Positions 1 to 8,893 of a stretch of DNA of 64,000 nt are shown piece by piece (the first letter of the stretch is position 1; each line of letters opens with the position of its first letter). The notes under the pieces are model-generated. The model worked only from the letters and a program-made list of their open reading frames with translations, searched no databases and had not been told where the DNA came from. The stretch lies in NCBI GenBank assembly GCA_020442165.1, contig JAGRKV010000051.1, forward strand, positions 124,001 through 188,000, written 5' to 3'. The position numbers and the translations under genes were made by a program. The DNA is from Hyphomicrobiaceae bacterium (GTDB lineage: Bacteria; Pseudomonadota; Alphaproteobacteria; Rhizobiales; Hyphomicrobiaceae).

Positions 1-161
1 GAGAAATCTCGGATGCTGCCTCGCGATTTCGGTGGCCAGCGGGCCGCTTCACCCAAGCCTTGTCATAAAATTGACGCTGTGTGACGGCTGTGTTTCAGTT
101 TCATGACACCCCGGCGTGTGGCCTGGAGTGCTGGGATCGCGGAACACGTTTCTGAAACAAC

Positions 162-1901
162 ATGTCGATTGATACCGCCGGCAACAAGTCGGGCAATGCG
201 CGCGTGCGCCTCACTCACGTCGGCACCTCCGCTGTCTTGACGAAGAGGCGTGCCTGGATCGTTGCGGCGGCGATCCTGGTCGCGATGGGGCTCTATTTCT
301 ATCGTCACGAGGGGTGGCCCGCGAACATCGCCTTTACGATGTCTATAACAGCGCTGCTGGTTGCAACTGTCGCATTTGTTTCCCGGCGCGCGCTGTTCGC
401 AACAGCAATTATTGCGGCGGCCGTTGCGGTCATCGTCATCGCGGCCACGATCAAGTTCCGCTACATCGGCATGGTGCTGCATGCCTATGATCTGGCGTTC
501 TATCTGCTCTCGCCCGATACGCTTTGGTATTTGTGGATCGATTTCCGCTGGGAATTGATCGCGCTTGGCGTGGCTATAGTGGCGATCGTAGCGGGAAGCG
601 TCCTGCTTTATCGTGCCGATCCGACGCGCGTGTCGCGGCCGGTTGCGGCGGGCGCCATCGCGGTGTTGCTGTTGACGGGTGTTGTGGCGGATCGACTGCG
701 TGGCGAGCGGCCGCATCTTCTTTTCTATTGGGATGCGCTGTTTGTCTCGTCGTTCTATTCATCATGGGCAGAGACGGCGGTTACGCTTTGGCGCGGTCAG
801 ATGATCGAGGCCGCCGCCTACGAGCCGGGTGAAAGGCTTTTCAATCAGCCGCTCGGCTGTCCTGTTCGCGAGCGTCCACCGCACATCATCCTGATCCACC
901 AGGAGAGCGTCGTCCCGCCGAGTATTTATCCGGAGATCGCCTACGACCACAGCATTGATCCGCTGTTCCGTTCGGGCGATGGCAGCGTGCGCAAACTGAG
1001 GACGGAGACCTTCGGCGGAGCGTCATGGCTCACCGAGTTTTCAGTGCTCGCAGGTGTTTCCACCTATTCCTTCGGTGGCATGCGCACGTTCGTACAGTCG
1101 ATGATGCAGGGCAAGGTCAAGGATAGCGTGCCGCAGGAGCTGGCGCGCTGCGGCTATCAGAACGTGATGTTCTATCCAGTGCCCAAGCACTTCGTGTCGA
1201 GTGGCAAGTTCTATGCCTCGATTGGCTTTCCCGAGATCAACGACTTCAAGGCACAGGGATCGACACGCTACAACGAGCGTGACCGGTTCTATTACGGCAA
1301 CGTGCTCAACCGGATGGACAAGCACTTCGCCAACTCTCGCGCCCCCCTGTTCACGTTCGTGCTCACCTCGGCGACGCACCTGCCCTATACCCAGCCTCAC
1401 AGTCCGGAAGAGAATGTACCTGGTGGACTGGAGGGGACCGACCCGGAGATGCATGAGTATCTCCGGCGGCTTTCACTGGCGCGCATCGACCTGGAGTGGT
1501 TCCGGTCCGAACTGAAGAGCCGCTTTCCCGATGAGCGTTTCCTGATCGTGCAATATGGCGACCATCAACCGATCGTGACGCGGCCACTGCTTGGTTTCGG
1601 CAAGACCGTGGAAACGCACAACATGGTGATGCCCCCCGATTCAAAAGCCTTTCTTACCTACTATGCGGCGGAAGGGATCAACTACAGGGTGCCGGCACTG
1701 CCTGACGTGGAAACACTCGATGTCCCTTATCTCGGCACACTGATGCTGAAGCTGGCGGGGCTGCCCCTGTCCGAGGCCGGGGAAGAGCGCTTGCGGTTGA
1801 TGCAGCGCTGCGGTGGTGCCTACTATCTCTGCTCGCATCCAGAGGAAATTCTGGCGTTCCATCGACGGTTGATAGATTCAGGACTCCTGGAGGCGCGTTA
1901 G
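162..1901 (+). CDS. LTA-synthase-like sulfatase-family membrane protein
   Basis: Probable membrane-anchored transferase or hydrolase of the alkaline phosphatase/sulfatase superfamily (579 aa). About five hydrophobic helices lie in residues 27-180, followed by a periplasmic catalytic domain. The domain shows HQES near its start, the segment [10 protein letters not shown] where LtaS-type enzymes carry their catalytic Thr, and YGDHQP, the Asp-His metal pair typical of LtaS/sulfatase folds. In the family such proteins move phosphoglycerol or related groups onto envelope polymers; the substrate here cannot be told. Its stop codon coincides with the left end of a dispersed repeat. Function beyond the superfamily is inference. 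Confidence 0.75.
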   Translation: MSIDTAGNKSGNARVRLTHVGTSAVLTKRRAWIVAAAILVAMGLYFYRHEGWPANIAFTMSITALLVATVAFVSRRALFATAIIAAAVAVIVIAATIKFRYIGMVLHAYDLAFYLLSPDTLWYLWIDFRWELIALGVAIVAIVAGSVLLYRADPTRVSRPVAAGAIAVLLLTGVVADRLRGERPHLLFYWDALFVSSFYSSWAETAVTLWRGQMIEAAAYEPGERLFNQPLGCPVRERPPHIILIHQESVVPPSIYPEIAYDHSIDPLFRSGDGSVRKLRTETFGGASWLTEFSVLAGVSTYSFGGMRTFVQSMMQGKVKDSVPQELARCGYQNVMFYPVPKHFVSSGKFYASIGFPEINDFKAQGSTRYNERDRFYYGNVLNRMDKHFANSRAPLFTFVLTSATHLPYTQPHSPEENVPGGLEGTDPEMHEYLRRLSLARIDLEWFRSELKSRFPDERFLIVQYGDHQPIVTRPLLGFGKTVETHNMVMPPDSKAFLTYYAAEGINYRVPALPDVETLDVPYLGTLMLKLAGLPLSEAGEERLRLMQRCGGAYYLCSHPEEILAFHRRLIDSGLLEAR

Positions 1902-2051
1902 ATCGTTTCAGACTTGGGTCGAAACGATCCGGTTCTTATCGCCCACGCAGCTGATCCTCGCCGGCACTTGGGCTGCGCCGCAAGGTGGCGCATGGCGCTG
2001 GGCCGCAGTTGCGTCCTTAACGAATTCGCCTTGGCGGCAATCGCTTCCTAG
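1901..2051 (+). repeat. Dispersed ~150-bp repeat, copy 1
   Basis: First of three related elements in the window (others near 5.8 kb and 39.0 kb). It starts at the G of the upstream TAG stop. The left end is a perfect 9-bp inverted repeat, GATCGTTTC ... GAAACGATC, with an 11-bp loop. The right end is a hairpin of the form CGAATTCG ... CGGCAATCG, less perfect than in the other copies, ending CCTAG. The GC-rich centre contains a shared ctgggccgcag-like stretch. No open reading frame of its own. Resembles a small non-autonomous palindromic element, but the family is not recognised. Confidence 0.75.
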
Positions 2052-2220
2052 AGCGCGTTCATCTTCGATGGAATCGGGAACGCACTCTATCCTTTTGTTA
2101 TGGCATGTTTTTCCCGCTGAACCGCAACTCACTTCAGCTAGACGTGCCCTAGCGGCTCCAATCGCGGGCCATGCGCGTAGGAACTTGCGCGGGAGGCGGG
2201 CGGGCGATAGAAGCGCGCGC

Positions 2221-3582
2221 ATGGCAACAGACGATGACATCCGCACGATAAAGTTAGGACGACCGGCCCCGAAAGTCGGCTTCGTATCTCTTGGCTGTCC
2301 CAAGGCACTTGTCGACTCGGAGCGCATCATCACGAAGCTGCGCGCGGAGGGCTATGAGCTGTCGGCGGACTATGCCGGCGCGGATGTCGTCGTCGTCAAC
2401 ACCTGCGGCTTCCTCGACAGCGCCAAGCAGGAAAGTCTCGACGCCATTGGTGAAGCGCTGGCGGAAAACGGCCGTGTTATCGTGACCGGCTGCATGGGTG
2501 GCGACAAACAGGCTATCACGTCAGTGCATCCGGGTGTGCTGGCGGTGACAGGTCCACACCAGTACGAGCAGGTTGTGGAGGCGGTGCATGGCGCGGTGGC
2601 GCCGCCGCATGATCCCTTCGTCGATCTCGTGCCGCCGGAAGGTCTGCATCTGACACCACGGCACTATGCCTATCTGAAGATCTCGGAGGGCTGCAACAAT
2701 CGGTGCTCGTTTTGCATCATTCCCTCCCTGCGCGGCGACCTTTCGAGCCGGTCGGCGGGTGACGTCATGCGCGAGGCGGAACGGCTGGTCAAAGCCGGGG
2801 TGAAGGAGCTGATGGTCATCAGCCAGGATACCAGCGCCTACGGCCTTGATCTGAAGTATGCGCAGAGTGATTGGCGTGGTGCGCCGTTGAAGACGCGCTT
2901 TTTCGATCTGGCGCAAGCGCTGGGCTCGCTGGGTGCGTGGGTGCGGCTGCACTACGTCTATCCCTATCCGCATGTCGACGACGTCATCCCGTTGATGGCT
3001 GAGGGGCGCGTGCTGCCTTATCTCGATATTCCATTCCAGCACGCTTCACCGAAAGTGCTGAAAGCGATGCGCCGTCCGGGTGCGCAGGACAAGACACTGG
3101 AACGCATCCGGCGCTGGCGCGAGATCTGCCCGGATCTCGCCATCCGCTCCACATTTATCGTCGGCTTTCCTGGCGAGACGGATGAGGATTTCGAGCTGTT
3201 GCTCGATTGGCTTGGTGAGGCCCGGCTTAATCGTGTCGGATGCTTCAAGTACGAGCCGGTCGAAGGTGCGGCGGCAAACGCGCTTGATGACGCGGTTCCC
3301 GAAGAGGTGAAGGAAGAGCGTTGGCACCGGTTCATGGCCAAACAGCAGGACGTGAGTCGCGAGGTGCTGGCAACCCGCGTGGGACGCGAGATCGACGTTA
3401 TTATTGACGAGGTGGATGAGGAAGGTGCACTCGGGCGCTCGGTATGGGATGCACCTGAAATCGACGGCAGTGTCTTCCTCAACGAAGATTCCGACGTCAA
3501 GGCCGGTGACATCGTGCGTGCGAAGGTGGTGCATGCCGACGAATACGACTTGTGGGCAGAACGGGTGTCCGATCCGGGTTGA
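2221..3582 (+). CDS. rimO: Ribosomal protein S12 methylthiotransferase RimO
   Basis: Radical-SAM methylthiotransferase that modifies an Asp of ribosomal protein uS12 (453 aa). The N-terminal MTTase domain begins [17 protein letters not shown] and carries cluster cysteines in SLGCPK, NTCGF and VTGCMGG. The radical-SAM motif is CNNRCSFC (CxxxCxxC), and a TRAM domain ends the protein ([18 protein letters not shown]...). An upstream in-frame ATG at 2068 would add 51 unconserved residues; the ATG at 2221 gives the usual RimO length. The SSRSAGDV segment after the cluster motif fits RimO better than MiaB. Monocistronic by context. Confidence 0.95.
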   Translation: MATDDDIRTIKLGRPAPKVGFVSLGCPKALVDSERIITKLRAEGYELSADYAGADVVVVNTCGFLDSAKQESLDAIGEALAENGRVIVTGCMGGDKQAITSVHPGVLAVTGPHQYEQVVEAVHGAVAPPHDPFVDLVPPEGLHLTPRHYAYLKISEGCNNRCSFCIIPSLRGDLSSRSAGDVMREAERLVKAGVKELMVISQDTSAYGLDLKYAQSDWRGAPLKTRFFDLAQALGSLGAWVRLHYVYPYPHVDDVIPLMAEGRVLPYLDIPFQHASPKVLKAMRRPGAQDKTLERIRRWREICPDLAIRSTFIVGFPGETDEDFELLLDWLGEARLNRVGCFKYEPVEGAAANALDDAVPEEVKEERWHRFMAKQQDVSREVLATRVGREIDVIIDEVDEEGALGRSVWDAPEIDGSVFLNEDSDVKAGDIVRAKVVHADEYDLWAERVSDPG

Positions 3583-3590
3583 GAGCGGGC

Positions 3591-4538
3591 TCAGTTAGAA
3601 CTGCCCGGCGCTTCCTGCGCCAAGGCAATTGCTTCGGCGGGCTTTGCCTTCTCATCGGGTTCGACGTGAATGATGACGTCTGCATCGACGAGTTCTGCCT
3701 CGATTGCATCTTCCAGGCGGTCGCAGATTGCATGCGCTTCGGCCACGGTCATTGTGCCAGGCACCACCAGATGGAATTCGATGAAGGTCATGCGGCCGGC
3801 ATGGCGGGTGCGGATGTCGTGCGCTTCGAGTGCGCCGGCGCCGTTGTCGGCGATTGCCTTGTGGATGCGGGCTTCGATCTCCGGCGTCGCGCGCTCATCG
3901 AGCAGGCCGCTCATGGACTCGCGGGCCAATTGGTAGCCGGTCCAGAGGATATTGAGGGCAACCGCACAGGCCAGAAGCGGGTCCAGGATCGCCCAACCCG
4001 TCAGCGTCGCCAGGACGAGGCCGAGGAATACGCCCACAGATGTAACAACGTCGGCAAGGATGTGCTTGCCGTCGGCGACAAGCGCCATGGAACTCCATGA
4101 GCGTCCGCGGTTGATGAGAACAAAAGCCCAAGCAGCATTCAGTGCGGTTGCCGCGCCGTTGATTGCCAGGCCAAGTGCGGGTTCTGTCATCGTTCGCGGG
4201 TTGTGGAACGCTTCGTAAGCCTCCCTCAGGATCATGATGGCGGCGACGATGATGAGCGCGCCTTCCAGCACAGCTGAGAGATATTCCGCCTTGTGGTGGC
4301 CAAAGGGATGTTTCGCGTCGGCTGGCCGCATGCCGACTCGGATTGCCGTCAAAGCGGCTACAGCCGTCAGCAAATTGACGATGCTCTCCAGCGCATCCGA
4401 ATAAAGCGCAACCGATCCTGTCTTGAGATAGGCCAGATACTTGATCGCCATGACCGCAATGGCAACCAAGATGGAGCTTGCCGCCAGATACTGGATCTGG
4501 CTGGACCGTGCGTCTGTGGGGGTGAGACTGGTCGTCAT
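3591..4538 (-). CDS. Cation diffusion facilitator family transporter
   Basis: CDF efflux protein (315 aa) expected to export a divalent metal such as Zn, Fe or Mn in exchange for protons at the inner membrane. Six hydrophobic helices cover residues ~15-205. Helix 2 has the SDALES metal-site motif, a cytoplasmic loop has HPFGHHKAE, and helix 5 has DGKHILAD (HxxxD). A cytoplasmic C-terminal domain with AHDIRTRHAGRMTFIEFHLVVPG is typical of the family. The start at MTTSLTPTD was chosen over the longer frame because the extra N-terminal residues look like noise. It converges on rimO, with only 8 bp between them. Metal specificity cannot be read from the sequence. Confidence 0.9.
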   Translation of the reverse strand: MTTSLTPTDARSSQIQYLAASSILVAIAVMAIKYLAYLKTGSVALYSDALESIVNLLTAVAALTAIRVGMRPADAKHPFGHHKAEYLSAVLEGALIIVAAIMILREAYEAFHNPRTMTEPALGLAINGAATALNAAWAFVLINRGRSWSSMALVADGKHILADVVTSVGVFLGLVLATLTGWAILDPLLACAVALNILWTGYQLARESMSGLLDERATPEIEARIHKAIADNGAGALEAHDIRTRHAGRMTFIEFHLVVPGTMTVAEAHAICDRLEDAIEAELVDADVIIHVEPDEKAKPAEAIALAQEAPGSSN

Positions 4539-4935
4539 TGGGCATCCATGTAGAGCTTGGCCAACACGCGAATCAATTCTTGCGCAGATACAACTCGGGC
4601 TTATGCGCTGCTTCAGTCTGGCTGGTGGCGTCGTTCTGGTTCCACCTCCGAGGATTTGCCGAAATCTTCGCGCGTCGGCAATAGCATGGGATCGGTCCAC
4701 GAGAAGGGCAGAGCTGGCGGGCTGGCCGCCGCAGCCCTTGGTGCAGCCGGATGAATCAGAATGTGGTGGGGGGCTGTCCGTGGATGATTGGCGGTGTTTT
4801 CCACTGTTGCGCTACGCGCCTGCCTCCCGGCGGGCATGCGAATCTGGTGGTTTTGCCATGGACAGGCGCTCAATTCGCAGCGCCTTGGGCCGTGCTGATT
4901 CCAGTGGCGGTGCCAAATCGAGGGAAGGGCTTCGC
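4539..4935. other. Intergenic region between divergent genes
   Basis: About 400 bp between the divergently transcribed CDF gene and the membrane hydrolase gene. An open frame runs through it into the hydrolase, but its residues are low-complexity and unlike a conserved domain. No tRNA, repeat or clear operator was seen. Promoters for both genes are expected here. Confidence 0.4.
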
Positions 4936-5760
4936 ATGGCCAATTTCACCACTCACATTGGCGCAGGCACGGTTCAGGCAGGCATTCTTGCAACGCTGAC
5001 GCTGGCAGCGGACGTTGTTGCTCCGGAAAACCTGGTGGCGGTAACGCTTGCCGGTGTGCTCGGCTCGGTGCTGCCAGACATTGATCTGAAGGATTCGCGG
5101 GCGAGCAAGATGATGTTCGCCGGGCTTGGCGTCTTTTCTTCGTTTGTCGTGTTGTTTGCATTCGCAGAGCGCTTATCAGTGGTTGAACTGATGATGCTGT
5201 GGCTCGGCATGCTGGTCGCGGTTCGTTATGGGCTGCACTACCTTTTTCACAGGCTTTCGGTTCACCGGGGTGTCTGGCACTCGCTGCTGGCTGGCGTCTT
5301 CTGGGCTGCTGTCACAGCCATTGTGATGAAGTACATTCTCGGCCGGCATGAAGGGGTTGCATGGCTTGGCGCCGGCTTCCTATTCCTCGGTTACCTCCAG
5401 CACTTGATTCTGGACGAGATCTATTCGGTGGATGTCATGAACCACCGGATCAAGTCGTCGTTCGGGACGGCACTCAAGATCTACGACAGCCGTTATCGCG
5501 CCGCATCTGCCGCCATGGCAGTCGCTGCTGTGGCGGCAATCTTCATGACGCCTTCACCAAAGACTTTCGTTGACGGGATTACTCAGCGGCAGCTTTGGGC
5601 AGGTCTCAACAAGCGCCTGCTGCCCGAAGGCAAATGGTTCGGGGTCTTTGCGCCACCGCAACAGGTGTTGCTGCGTGCGACCGGAGCGGGCCGGCCTGCG
5701 GACATCACCACCGGCACGCTCCCCGATCGGGCTCCCGCTGCCGAGAAGACCAATCCCTAG
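4936..5760 (+). CDS. YdjM-like membrane-bound metal-dependent hydrolase (DUF457)
   Basis: Predicted inner-membrane protein of the YdjM/DUF457 family (274 aa). The N-terminus MANFTTHIGAG carries the family THxxxG start, followed by SVLPDIDLKDSR (the LPDID metal-site motif), then HRLSVHRGVWHSLL (HRGxxHS) and LQHLILDEIYSVD. Together these His/Asp residues form the presumed metal site among four to five helices. The ATG at 4936 has an AGGGAAGGG ribosome site just upstream; the frame stays open further upstream but without conservation. Physiological substrate is unknown for the family. The stop codon abuts repeat copy 2. Confidence 0.8.
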   Translation: MANFTTHIGAGTVQAGILATLTLAADVVAPENLVAVTLAGVLGSVLPDIDLKDSRASKMMFAGLGVFSSFVVLFAFAERLSVVELMMLWLGMLVAVRYGLHYLFHRLSVHRGVWHSLLAGVFWAAVTAIVMKYILGRHEGVAWLGAGFLFLGYLQHLILDEIYSVDVMNHRIKSSFGTALKIYDSRYRAASAAMAVAAVAAIFMTPSPKTFVDGITQRQLWAGLNKRLLPEGKWFGVFAPPQQVLLRATGAGRPADITTGTLPDRAPAAEKTNP

Positions 5761-5909
5761 ATCGTTTCAGACTTACGTTGAAGCGATCCAAATTTCTTCG
5801 CTCACGCAGCTGATCCTCACTATCGCTCGGGCTGCTCCGCGGGGGCGGCGCAAAGCGCCGGGCCGCAGTCGTGGCCTTAGCGATTTCGACTTGGCCGGAA
5901 TCGCTCTAG
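5760..5909 (+). repeat. Dispersed ~150-bp repeat, copy 2
   Basis: Starts on the last base of the upstream TAG stop, as copies 1 and 3 do. The left inverted repeat is GATCGTTTC ... GAAGCGATC (one G-T wobble). The right hairpin is CGATTTCG ... CCGGAATCG, followed by CTCTAG. The element is flanked by CTAG on both sides. The centre, gggctgctccgcgggg and cgccgggccgcag, is closely shared with copy 3. It lies 50 bp from the convergent TetR gene end, so it could serve as a 3' structure for both genes. Confidence 0.8.
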
Positions 5910-5959
5910 CGCTGCCATCTGCTGTTTTGTCTTGGCGTGTACGGGACACTTTAGGGACC

Positions 5960-6559
5960 TCAACGGGTGTTGAGGCCGTCAATATAGGTTTGGACCAAAT
6001 CGCGGACGAGGGGGGCGGCTGTTTCGGTGGTCACACTGGAGAGCTTGCCCGCGGTAGAGAGCGACGTAATACCGTGAACACCAGCCCAAAGAACGCGTGC
6101 CCGGCGCTTCAGTTCTGCTTCGTCGCTGGTATTGGCAATGGGTTGCAGTGCGTTTTCGATCCGGCTGAGCAAGCCGTCCAACTTGGCTTGGTACTGTGCA
6201 GGCACATCCATGCCTTGCGGCAGATGGTGTTCGAACAGAAGGTTCCACCTTAAAGGGTTTTTGTGCGTAAATGCCAAGTACGCCTCGGCAAGCTGCAGAA
6301 GGTTTTTGCGCGGGTCCGGGTCATGCGGCAGCTCGTTGAGCGAGGCATCCAGCTCATCGAGCATGCGCTCCTCGATCGTTAGAATGAGATCGTCGAGGTT
6401 CTTGAAGACATTATAGATCGTGCCAGCGGAATAACCGATCCGCCTTGCGACCTCTCTTGCCGATAAACCTGTCAATCCGGATGTGCTTATTAGTTCAGTT
6501 GCCGTATTCAGTATGTGCTCGCGCAATTCTTCCGGCGTGTGGACAGACCGCCGTCCCAT
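5960..6559 (-). CDS. TetR/AcrR family transcriptional regulator
   Basis: DNA-binding repressor-type protein (199 aa). The N-terminal TetR helix-turn-helix spans residues ~9-55 (TGLSAREVARRIGYSAGTIYN). A ligand-binding helical domain follows, resembling the TetR_C_33/WHG class, with AYLAFTHKNPLRWNLLFEH and LWAGVHGITSLS. No gene is immediately adjacent in the same direction, so its target and ligand are unknown. The upstream 100 bp is relatively AT-rich and probably holds its own operator, but no clear palindrome was identified. Confidence 0.9.
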   Translation of the reverse strand: MGRRSVHTPEELREHILNTATELISTSGLTGLSAREVARRIGYSAGTIYNVFKNLDDLILTIEERMLDELDASLNELPHDPDPRKNLLQLAEAYLAFTHKNPLRWNLLFEHHLPQGMDVPAQYQAKLDGLLSRIENALQPIANTSDEAELKRRARVLWAGVHGITSLSTAGKLSSVTTETAAPLVRDLVQTYIDGLNTR

Positions 6560-6712
6560 AGCTTAACCCACAAGTTGGTTTTTGTTCCGTATGAGAATAG
6601 TCAGATCAGTGTGTCTTTCAAGCGGCAAATATTGAGCCCACTCTGGGTATAAACGAAATCACTCATACTTCAAAGAGCGTCCTGTGCCACGGCGGCGTTC
6701 CAGGTTTAACGC

Positions 6713-6742
6713 AAAAAAGCCACCCGGCAGGATGGCTTTTTT
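6713..6742. terminator. Bidirectional rho-independent terminator
   Basis: Perfect inverted repeat AAAAAAGCCA ... TGGCTTTTTT with a 10-base loop. It has a GC-containing base and T-runs on both strands. It lies 68 bp beyond the stop of the minus-strand tadG-like gene, so it most probably ends the tadE-tadG transcript. Confidence 0.85.
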
Positions 6743-6809
6743 CGAGGTCTTTGAAAGGCCTTGCAGCGGTTGGTGAAATCGCTTCTGCCAGCTTAAATGT
6801 TCGGCTGAA

Positions 6810-7481
6810 TTACGGGCAGGTCTGGCAATTGGACGAGCCATAGGCCACGCAATTCCAGCGCGGTGAATGATAGGCTTTGGACGACCAGGTGCCGCCAAGG
6901 CCACTCACATCATTGCGGGTTTTTTTCAGATCGTCGAAATTGAAATCGCGGTAGATGAAGTTGCCGAATACCGGTTGGTAATTGTAGCCAACCTCAGCAA
7001 CGATCACGCGCGAACCCTTTTGCTGTAGCTCCGAATCGATGGCGTAGGTGCTGCACGAGCCATAAGGGGTTGTGGGGCTGCTGCCGCTGCCATTGGTGTC
7101 GACCATCACCGAATTGATCTCGGCCGACCACTCGACCTGCGTTGAGCCGGAGGTGTTGGTGCGGACCTGTGTCAAGCGGACGATAAGGGAGTTGTCGTTA
7201 TAGGGCTTCATGACGTGATTCAGGGCGCGATAGATGTTCTTGAGATCCTCGCCGTCGACCTGTTCTTCACGCGCCACGAGTTCGCTTGCCATGGCGCTCA
7301 CCGAGTTGAGGCGGCGATCGATGCTTACGGCTCGCGATAATTCGAACGTCGCCATCACCATGACCAGAAGGATGGGAGCGATGTAGGCAAATTCGACCGC
7401 AGCCACGCCCGCGATGTCGCGGCGGAACCTGCTCAGCAACTTGCTCAATCGTGAGCGGCTCGCGTTGTTTGGTTGTTCCAT
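6810..7481 (-). CDS. TadG/TadE-like pilus assembly protein
   Basis: Pseudopilin-like minor pilus protein (223 aa). After a short basic stretch (RFRRD) it has the TadE-family motif GVAAVEFAYIAPILLVMVMA, a prepilin-type helix with the conserved Glu after the cleavage region. A periplasmic domain with four Cys in the C-terminal third (YGSC..., WNCVAYGSSNCQTC) follows. In Tad systems TadE/TadF/TadG-type proteins are pseudopilins or anchor proteins needed for Flp pilus assembly. The start at MEQPNN was chosen because residues upstream in the open frame belong to the overlap with the upstream gene. It lies downstream of the tadE-like gene, probably in one operon. Confidence 0.8.
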   Translation of the reverse strand: MEQPNNASRSRLSKLLSRFRRDIAGVAAVEFAYIAPILLVMVMATFELSRAVSIDRRLNSVSAMASELVAREEQVDGEDLKNIYRALNHVMKPYNDNSLIVRLTQVRTNTSGSTQVEWSAEINSVMVDTNGSGSSPTTPYGSCSTYAIDSELQQKGSRVIVAEVGYNYQPVFGNFIYRDFNFDDLKKTRNDVSGLGGTWSSKAYHSPRWNCVAYGSSNCQTCP

Positions 7482-7539
7482 GCTGGTCTCGCTCGGGTGG
7501 TCTTGAGGTAGAAGGTTGATGTGCCGCTGCTGGCGGATA

Positions 7540-8154
7540 TCACTTGTAGGGTTCGGTCTGGAAAACGACTGATGTTTGAAGCAGCAGCCCGCCATCGGCC
7601 AAGCGCTGCGTGTAGCGCGCATTGCCATCGTTGTCGTGCAGCAGGAAGGGTAGGTACTTGGCAACTGTCCAGTCGTAGCATGCCGTGACAAGCACCTTCA
7701 TGTTGGCCTCTCCAGCCATGCTGGCGTCCTTGATCGGGGTGGTGCCGACACCGCCTGTCGTCATGTTTCCGGTGCTGCCATCCACGCAATCCGGCGTGAC
7801 GACGTCCTTCCAGCTGCTGTAGCTCCCCAGATGGATGACGAGCTTGCTGCAGTCGATGTTGGGTTGTGCGAGATCGCAAACCAGCTTCTGGAATTGTTCG
7901 GCCGTCATGTTCGATTCCTGAGCCTGGCCGGTACGAATTTGACGGCTGGCATCGAAGACGCCCTTCTCGAGCGAATTTGTCGCGAGGTAGTGCAGGCCTA
8001 TCGTGATGATGCCGAAAGTGAACGCCAGAAACGGCGCCAGGACGATTGCGAATTCGATTGCCGTGGCGCCCTTTTCATTGCGGCAGAAGCGGCTGGCGAG
8101 CCGTGTGACGCGCTGCGCGATGCCAGCTCGGCGTGCGCAATAAAATTCGTTCAT
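7540..8154 (-). CDS. TadE-like pilus assembly pseudopilin
   Basis: Second TadE-family protein (204 aa). A basic N-terminus ends in RFCRNEKG, followed by the TadE signature ATAIEFAIVLAPFLAFTFGI near residue 30 (Glu at +5 of the prepilin-type site). The rest is exported, with scattered Cys. Such proteins are processed by the CpaA/TadV peptidase and are needed for Flp pilus biogenesis. It is the first gene of a likely two-gene minus-strand operon with the TadG-like gene 58 bp downstream. Confidence 0.8.
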   Translation of the reverse strand: MNEFYCARRAGIAQRVTRLASRFCRNEKGATAIEFAIVLAPFLAFTFGIITIGLHYLATNSLEKGVFDASRQIRTGQAQESNMTAEQFQKLVCDLAQPNIDCSKLVIHLGSYSSWKDVVTPDCVDGSTGNMTTGGVGTTPIKDASMAGEANMKVLVTACYDWTVAKYLPFLLHDNDGNARYTQRLADGGLLLQTSVVFQTEPYK

Positions 8155-8492
8155 GGCGGGTCGGGTCCCTTGCGCGGCTTTGATTACCTGATGACCCTAA
8201 TGGGTATAATGTAAAAGAAGCACTTATCCCCGCAGTTTGAGGCAGTTCTGGTTTCGCAGATGTAAATCGTTGCTTCAAACCGGGCAATTGAATCGCATGG
8301 AAACTGGTGCACTCTGGTTTTTACGATTTCTTAAATGCAAAACGCCGGTGAAATGGACAAATCTTGTCAAATTGAAGATTGTCTATTTCCAGGAGTGGCG
8401 TGCCGTTGGTTCGTTATCTGCCGCCATCCTTGATTTCGCTGTGGCTCCACCCTCAGCTGCGGCGGAAGTGCCCGGTCGCTCCGGGTGGTCAA

Positions 8493-8529
8493 GACGCGAG
8501 GCTGGCTTTGCCCCTGCCAGTCTCGCGTC
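8493..8529. other. Strong 14-bp hairpin in intergenic DNA
   Basis: GACGCGAGGCTGGC pairs with GCCAGTCTCGCGTC across a 9-base loop. All fourteen positions pair, with one G-T wobble. There is no T-run after it on either strand, so it is not a standard terminator. It could be part of a small RNA or a decayed palindromic element. Confidence 0.45.
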
Positions 8530-8833
8530 GGCCGATCAGGTTTTGCCTGGAGCGTAAATCAGCCCAGAAATCACGATCACGGCATGCGGCGCTGCCTATT
8601 TGGTTGGCGGGCATTCGTCGCACCCGCTAGTGCGGTACAGCCTGAGCACTGAGCGGCTTCACGATGTTTCCCGTGCGACAGGGTGCACCCCGTTCGTGTC
8701 TCTATGTATGTGCTTGCACCATGGATGCGTGTCACTGACGTGGTGTCCGCCGGGCGGTGCGTGACGCTTCAGCGCGGTCGAGCCGAATTTCTGAAGTCTG
8801 GAGCCGGCCGCGAGAAAGCCTCGACGCAATATA

Positions 8834-8871
8834 TATGGCCCTGGCAATGCTTGGGCATCACCAGGGCCATA
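8834..8871 (-). terminator. Terminator-like stem downstream of the secretin N-domain gene
   Basis: Perfect 11-bp stem TATGGCCCTGG ... CCAGGGCCATA with a 16-base loop, 22 bp after the stop of the minus-strand gene. The tail on the minus strand (TATATTGCG) is only weakly T-rich, so this is a probable rather than certain terminator. Confidence 0.55.
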
Positions 8872-8893
8872 CCATTTCATAGAGGGCTGGCCG

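Larger units (their letters stand above)
8155..8893. other. Intergenic region, 740 bp, no gene recognised
   Basis: Open frames here are short and lack any family signal. The region holds the presumed promoter of the tadE-tadG genes (AT-rich around 8190-8220 and 8330-8390), a strong hairpin at 8493-8529 with a smaller one (CCCGG/CCGGG) just before it, and a terminator-like stem near its right end. Confidence 0.4.

Noticed and set aside
4441-4935. N-terminal extension of the YdjM-like protein
   Set aside because: The open frame overlaps the CDF gene and lacks conservation; the ATG at 4936 has a good ribosome site and the family's conserved first residues.
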